From: Aspidiotus rigidus
Taxonomy: Eukaryota > Arthropoda > Insecta > Hemiptera > Diaspididae
Assembly: GCA_035079385.1 (NCBI GenBank)
Contig: JAVHKY010000003.1
Span: forward strand, 15,845,001 to 15,909,000
Reading direction: 5' to 3'
Length of the DNA: 64,000 bases
In this document: one piece after another, positions 58,943-64,000 of the stretch
Numbering within the stretch: the first letter of the stretch is position 1
Layout: the number at the start of each line of letters is the position of its first letter
Made by a program: the position numbers and the translations under genes
Notes under the pieces: generated by a model
The model's input: only the letters and a program-made list of their open reading frames with translations
Database searches by the model: none
What the model was told of the DNA's origin: nothing

Positions 58943-60221
58943 CCCGGCAAACACAATCGACCTAAAAAAGCTGTCAATTTGACCTCTTATCGACCATTAA
59001 TCGATCCAGTTTGTTTATAATCATAAAATGATTTTTCAGGTCGATTAACGGTCGAGTAATTTCCTCCTATTTATTGACTTTGTTCTGACCAATAATTGAC
59101 TGAAGAATCAACGTCTTTTTTGAACCTAAATGAGAATCGATTCTATTTTGACCAATAATTGACTGAAGAATCGACATCCTTTTTGAATCTGAATGGAAAT
59201 TCGACTCTTTTTTTTACCAATAATCACCCGAAGAGTCAACGTCTTTTTTCAATCTAAAAAAAAAATCGATTCTATTTTGACCAATAATTGACTGAATAAT
59301 CGACGTCTTTTTTGAATCTGAATGAAATTGATTCTATTTTAACCAATAATTGACTGAAGAATCGACGTCTTTTTTGAACCTGAATGGAAATCGATTCTGT
59401 TTTGACATTCGTTGACTGAAGAATCGACATCTTTTTTGAATCTGAATGGAAATTGACTCTTTTTTTTACCAATAATCGACCAAAAAAGAATCATTTGAAT
59501 CTGAATGAAAATCGATTCTATGTTGACCAATAATTGACTGAAGAATTGACGTGTTTTTTAAATCTGAATAGAAATTTTATTTGTTCTGAAAAAATACGTC
59601 AAAATACGGTCGACGGTTCAAGATTCATTTGTACTGAAGGAAGGGGTCGAAATATAGTAATTTTTATTTTGACTGAAAAAGGACGTCAAAATGTGGTCGA
59701 TTAGTTAAGCAAAAATTATTCAACCAAAACTGGACCGTACATCGATATTTCATTTGGGTCGGAAAATAGATCGAATCAATAAAAATATCTTTGTAGTACA
59801 AATCAAATTTAATTTGTACTAATTTTTATTTTGACCAAAAAAAGACGTCAAAATACAGTCGATCAGTTATGCAAAAATCATCCAACTAAACTTCGACCAT
59901 ACATCAACGTCTAATTTGGGTCGAAAAATAGATCGATTCAATAAAGCCATCTAGATAGAGTACAATTTTCATTTGTACTGAAGAAAGAGGTCGAAGTATG
60001 GTAATTTTTATTTTGACTGAAAAAAGACGTCGAAAAACGGTCGATTAGTCAGAGAGAAATCAACGAACCAAACTTCAACCATGAAACGACGTCTAATTTG
60101 GGTCGGAAAATACATCGATACAATAAAGGCGTCTTAATTACTCATTTTCGGTCGATTTATGGTCGATATTGTGAGTGATTATAAAAAGACGTAATTTCGA
60201 CGGTCGATTGTGTTTCCCGGG
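58943..60221. mobile_element. Inverted-terminus element filled with tandem repeats
   Basis: The ends CCCGGCAAACACAATCGACC and (inverted) CCCGGGAAACACAATCGACC match at 19 of 20. The interior holds about eight 62-65 bp units (59087-59580) and then longer repeats of roughly 180 bp with GACGTC, GGTCGAT and TTTATTTTGACTGAAAAAGA words. There is no coding frame beyond unit translation. Confidence 0.7.
59087..59580. repeat. 62-65 bp tandem array
   Basis: Units start TGACCAATAATTGACTGAAG, with spacings of 63, 65, 64 and 62 bp measured from 59087. Each carries GACGTCTTTTTTGAATCTGA and AATCGATTCTATTTT. A minus-strand frame reads about 21-residue repeats (RFKKDVDYSVN-like), an artefact of near-63-bp spacing. 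Confidence 0.85.
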
Positions 60222-62154
60222 TTACAAAACGGTACATCATTCTTTTCAATATTCCAAAGTTTTACGCTCAAAATATAGAACGTTCTATTCGAAAATGAAT
60301 TCTTTTCCCCCTATTTCAGCCCGCCTCGGCCTGTCTTAATCTTGGTGATCAAATGCCACATGGAAGGATCAGAGGTTGAAATCATTAGGCTTATCAGAGG
60401 CTAAGACCATCATTACTTCTCTTTCCCCTCTTGATCACTAAGTGCTATTTATACTGCAAGCAGATCGAATTCCAAACTTCAAAGTCAACATTTCTCCTAG
60501 TCCCCAAAGTAGGTAAAAGCTATTCAGGGTCAGGGGCGCTTCGCATGACATTCTATGACCCAAGTCCCACATGCATAGCTGTAATTCTTTCAAAACTCTA
60601 TAATCCAAGTCCTTCTTACTCCTTGATGACCAGGTGCCACACATATTTTACCGACTTTTCGTAGAAAAGCGAGTATTACACCCGTCACAGTTGTGGCAGA
60701 AAGAGGGGGAAATGAACTTCCTCGGCGTTTTAGAGGTCATAGATCATCGCTACGTCATTAAAAAAATTTCAGTTTTCCATATCCTCCGAGACTACCGGAT
60801 GGATTTTCTTGAAACTTAGTCAAGTTGTAGTGTTATATCTGAAGTTGTGCACCTGCATTTTTTTTGACGATCGGATCAGTAGTTCTCCAGATATACCCAA
60901 TTTAAAAAAAAAATCCCTACTCCTATAACTCTGATATGGTTTGTTCATTTTTTTTCGAATGTTTATATATTATTGTAATTTACACGTCTAAAAATGTAGG
61001 TGTTGATATGATGTCTCGCTTTATCTCGAAGTCTGAACAGAAGTCTAGTATACTGCATGTGAAGCCTAGTACTCTGATAGAGAAAGCCTAGAATAGGGGA
61101 GCAAGATGAGCTAGTTAGCTTGACATACAGTAGGCACTCGTAAATGTGGAGCCCCTGGTATATTGTATCTTGGGTCAAAAAGGCCTTAACTTAGGTCCAG
61201 GTCACTGACGATATCACCAAACGTGACAAAAACCTGTCCCGATTTTTTGTGATAGTTTTTCGAAAGTAGTAGGAAAAACCGTCAAAAAACCGGGACTGTT
61301 TTTCGTGACAGCTTCTGGGGTGGGTTTTCCAAGAGTAAAGTTTCTAAATAAATAATTAATAGTTAATTTATTAATTTAAAAAATTTTAATTCAAATTATT
61401 CATTGTTGTTAAAGCTATTAATTTTTTTATATCAAAAATAAATGAGCCTTCCTTTCCAAGAAGGGGATAACTCGCAAAAACGTGTTTTGAGAAAAACGCA
61501 TTATTTGAAAGTTTAGGAAGGCGTTAAAAAGTCGGATCGCATGGGACTTTCACCAGTACCTAGCGACATACTCCCCTTCCATCTTCCCTAACGTTGCGGC
61601 CTCTCATGTTTAATAGAAGAGCGCTACATCGATTCGCGCAAAAGTCCAATTACTCCCTTCTTGCACAGATTCGCCCTTTTTGAAAACTGGTTTCTATGTC
61701 AATGATAATTCGCATAAGAGATACACCCTTCTTGAAAAGACCCCACTTTTCGAGAATTTTGAGAATTTCGGTAACAACGGAGGGGAGGGTGAGGAACACA
61801 ATTCTGATATTTTTCAAAAAGGGTGTAAGTCGAATTACACCCTTCTTGAAAGGAAGAGCTCATAATATTATCAAAATTCCATAATAAAGAATTCTGATTA
61901 TTAAATAATATTCAATTCATTTTAAATTTAAAATATTTAGACCTCAAAAATGAAATATACTCCCACTGACCCACTGTAAAAGTTGATGGATCGAAAGCGC
62001 TCACGATTCGTTTTTAGTGACTGTTTCTGCGGTACTTGCAAATTCTTGCTGACTCCTTGCAATATCTTTTTCTGAGTATGTTTAACCGTAGTTTAGAAAA
62101 TCGAATCAACTCAAGCAGTCCCAGTCTTATACCAGTATATTAAAATACTGAAAA

Positions 62155-62340
62155 AACGACGACTTCCTTAGCGAAGTTAAACGAAGAACGCAGGGAACCA
62201 GTTTTATGTGTCAAATGGTACTTGGTATTGAAAATTCAAGGAAGCCTAGACCTAGATGAAGCTAGTATAAAGAAGGCCTAGACCTACTATAAGCCTGGTA
62301 TAATATAGTTTGAGAGTCTAAATTTCTCTCGAATCTCGGG
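62155..62340 (+). repeat. Outlying copy of the 37-40 kb repeat blocks
   Basis: Contains CTTCCTTAGCGAAGTTAAAC, CGCAGGGAACCAGTTTTATG, TTGGTATTGAAAATTCAAGG and CCTAGACCTACTATAAGCCT in the same order as 37137-37280 and 37500-37630. Confidence 0.8.
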
Positions 62341-62451
62341 GGTAAGCTAGGCTGAATAGCTTTGAGTATACTGTGTATCAAGGTGACTAGCTCTAAGGAG
62401 CTCACTCGCAAACTAGCTCTCAGGGGCGAACGAGCGGCTAGGATAGTAAGT

Positions 62452-62539
62452 AAATTGTGACCTGTCAGGAAGAAACGTGTAATCGGTCCACTTCACGTTA
62501 TGGACCGATTGCACGTTTCTTCCTGACAGGTCACAATTT
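62452..62539 (+). ncRNA. Near-perfect 39-bp hairpin
   Basis: Left arm 62452-62490 and right arm 62501-62539 are inverted copies with one difference, which is a G-U pair if transcribed on the plus strand, so the RNA stem would be fully paired. The loop is CTTCACGTTA. It could be a tiny foldback element or a small-RNA hairpin. No expression evidence is available. Confidence 0.6.
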
Positions 62540-62777
62540 CATAGAACAGCTTCTACTATACTGTATGTTACGCTGACTAGTTCGCCCCTTTTCTTAGCCT
62601 ACTCCATCCTAGTATAAAGCTAGTACACAAGAAGAGCTCAGAGCCGTAGGGACGTACGGACACAAATTCAGGAATTAGGCGAGGGGAAGGCTAGCGTTAT
62701 ACTAGGGGTTCGGAATTGTGGGGGGAGAGGAGTTATCCCAATAGCTTCGTATAAGTCTAGTATATTGTATAGGTCTA

Positions 62778-63273
62778 GTATGTAGTTGTGGAGAGGTACA
62801 AGCACGTAACTTTACACAAAGAGCTACAGCACCACAGAACTGAAACAAATGTTTATTAGCAAAGAACACCGACGGGTACAATTAGAAAATTTTTTCGAAA
62901 AAAAAAAAAAAACAAAAAAAAAACCAAAGGTGGAAATAAACGTATAAATTTTTAAAAAAGAATAATTATAAAGGAGTGGTCAAAACAAAAGGTCAAAAAA
63001 AAAAAAAAAAAAAAAAAAACGGGTTAAAAACAAAGAAAACTAAACGAATACCAGGTGAGGCCTGTATAAGTCTGAAAAAGCAGAAAAGCGAGCTGTAGTG
63101 AGTTTGTAAGGAGTCGACCGGTTTCGATCGTGCGCGGACGATCATCATCAGGAAGGAACTGAAGCGACGCGGTAGCCGGACACCCTTACAAACTCGCTAC
63201 AGCTCGCTTTTCTGAATTTTCAGACTTATACAGGCCTCACCTGGTATTCGTTTAGTTTTCTTTGTTTTTAACC

Positions 63274-63310
<37 letters not shown>

Positions 63311-63530
63311 ACCTTTTGTTTTGATCACTCCTTTATAATTATTCTTTTTTAAAAATTTATACGTTTATTTCCACCTTTGGTTTTTTTTTTTTTTTTCTTC
63401 TTTTTCGAAAAAAAAAAAATTTCTAATTGTGCCTGTCGGTGTTCTTTGCCAATAAACATTTGTTTCAGTTCTGTGGTGCTGTAGCTCTTTGTGTAAAGTT
63501 ACGTGCTTGTACCTCTTCACAACTACATAC
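62778..63530. repeat. Palindrome with about 335-bp arms around a 72-bp spacer
   Basis: Left arm 62778-63111 and right arm 63184-63530 are near-identical inverted copies and contain long A/T homopolymer runs. The outer words are GTATGTAGTTGTGGAGAGGT and inner AGTTTGTAAGG. The spacer 63112-63183 holds a hammerhead-like motif. The head-to-head structure resembles the inverted pLTRs of the Penelope-like copies, but no PLE coding is present. Confidence 0.85.
63113..63151 (-). ncRNA. Hammerhead-like ribozyme core in the palindrome spacer
   Basis: On the minus strand: CTGATGA, U, stem II GATCGT-CCGCGC-ACGATC (6 perfect pairs), GAA, palindromic stem III ACCGGT, cleavage-site C, then GAC. Two base pairs next to the core (TC/GA) and then a large asymmetric loop lead to the long palindrome arms as stem I (GAGTTTGTAAGG/CCTTACAAACTC). 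It has the same extra U and loopless stem III as the PLE-A motif. Confidence 0.6.
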
Positions 63531-64000
63531 GATGGCTCGTACCCACGAGGAGAATATTCTATTCATAGGTCTAGTATAAGCCTAGTATATACAGCTAGTA
63601 TACAAGGAGAGGTCCGAACTGTACGGGCGTACGGACGCCAAAGGATTTAAGTAGGGGAGAGGTTAGCGAAAATTCTTCCAAGTCCCAAGGTCATGGTTGT
63701 AAGGATGTACGGACGCAAGTTTCGGGGGAGAGGTAAGTGAAAAGATATGAAACATGCCAAAAAAAAAAATAGAGACCATTGCCAACTTTGCAATGTCAGC
63801 GGAGAACCCGCAAGCTCCCTTTCCTATTAACTTGGGTAGTCCATGAACATTTTTCTTCGAAAATTATGACGTCAAAAAAGTCGGAGGAGGATGCGCTCGC
63901 ACACGTTTTCCAAGGATACCCCCCAAATGAAACGGATAGCGTGTTTCCCGCTAAAAATCTGTGTCATAGAATCAAGTGGAAAAAATTTAAGATAACAAAA

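Larger units (their letters stand above)
47933..64000 (-). other. ABCD 5'-side intron, over 16 kb, no upstream exon found
   Basis: I looked on the minus strand for the expected N-terminal exons (LTED..., SVAHLYS-type segments) and found none, so the upstream exon is probably beyond 64000. The interval holds a LINE relic (49340-49970), an ATAA-rich array (50430-50880), PLE-A copy 4 (54788-56905), a CACTA-like MITE (58543-58916), a satellite-bearing inverted-repeat element (58943-60221), a hairpin (62452-62539) and a palindrome (62778-63530). Stretches 47990-49340, 51060-53640, 57120-58500 and 60230-62150 show no recognisable gene. Confidence 0.7.

Noticed and set aside
59272..59530. Open frames with KKDVDxSVN-like repeats
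   Set aside because: They are translations of the 62-65 bp tandem units; the frame drifts with unit length.

Overview
This window is eukaryotic and most likely from an arthropod, probably an insect. It is AT-rich and has GT-AG spliced exons, long introns and many eukaryotic transposable elements. The species cannot be read from the sequence. The only convincing host gene runs on the minus strand. Five exons (47760-47932, 28943-29126, 24240-24337, 14440-14605, 1564-1807) join in order, with matching phases and consensus splice sites, into a continuous piece of an ABCD1/ABCD2-type (ALD-type) peroxisomal half ABC transporter. The piece runs from the EAA-like motif region to just past Walker A of the nucleotide-binding domain. 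The N-terminal exons lie beyond 64000 and the rest of the ATPase domain lies before base 1, so the whole window sits inside one gene. Its complete introns measure about 12.6, 9.6, 4.6 and 18.6 kb, plus more than 16 kb at the 5' side.

Everything else is intron filled with mobile DNA. (1) A Penelope-like element family (PLE-A: reverse transcriptase plus GIY-YIG endonuclease) is present in four degraded copies: 4.9-6.5, 21.9-23.7, 44.4-46.7 and 54.8-56.9 kb. Three are bracketed on their 5' side by an inverted terminal piece (pLTR). The pLTR carries a row of CCAAT boxes, a TATA box and a conserved 57-nt hammerhead-ribozyme-like motif. A second family (PLE-B) has a reverse-transcriptase relic at 29.5-30.55 kb. 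(2) Two giant inverted-repeat elements (12.4-14.3 and 25.4-28.5 kb) carry 153-bp tandem arrays. (3) An inverted-repeat element at 30.67-32.28 kb carries the C-terminal half of a protein with a GCDT helix-hairpin-like motif and a tesmin/TSO1-like CXC domain. What looks like the N-terminal half of the same protein family lies at 15.9-17.2 kb. (4) A cluster at 37.1-40.2 kb (relatives at 0.1-0.6, 19.9-20.2, 50.9 and 62.2 kb) holds 45-bp tandem units and a recurring GAA-centred palindrome. (5) Several non-autonomous inverted-repeat elements are present, three with plausible target-site duplications, and two LINE relics. (6) Various minisatellites occur, plus a 0.75-kb palindrome at 62.78-63.53 kb whose spacer holds a second hammerhead-like motif of different sequence but the same layout.

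The transposon-borne genes are all broken (stops, frameshifts, truncations), so no autonomous element is intact here. The most interesting observations are the hammerhead-like motifs, which share a loopless palindromic stem III in two unrelated element families, the PLE-A promoter layout, and the inverted-repeat element carrying the GCDT/CXC gene.
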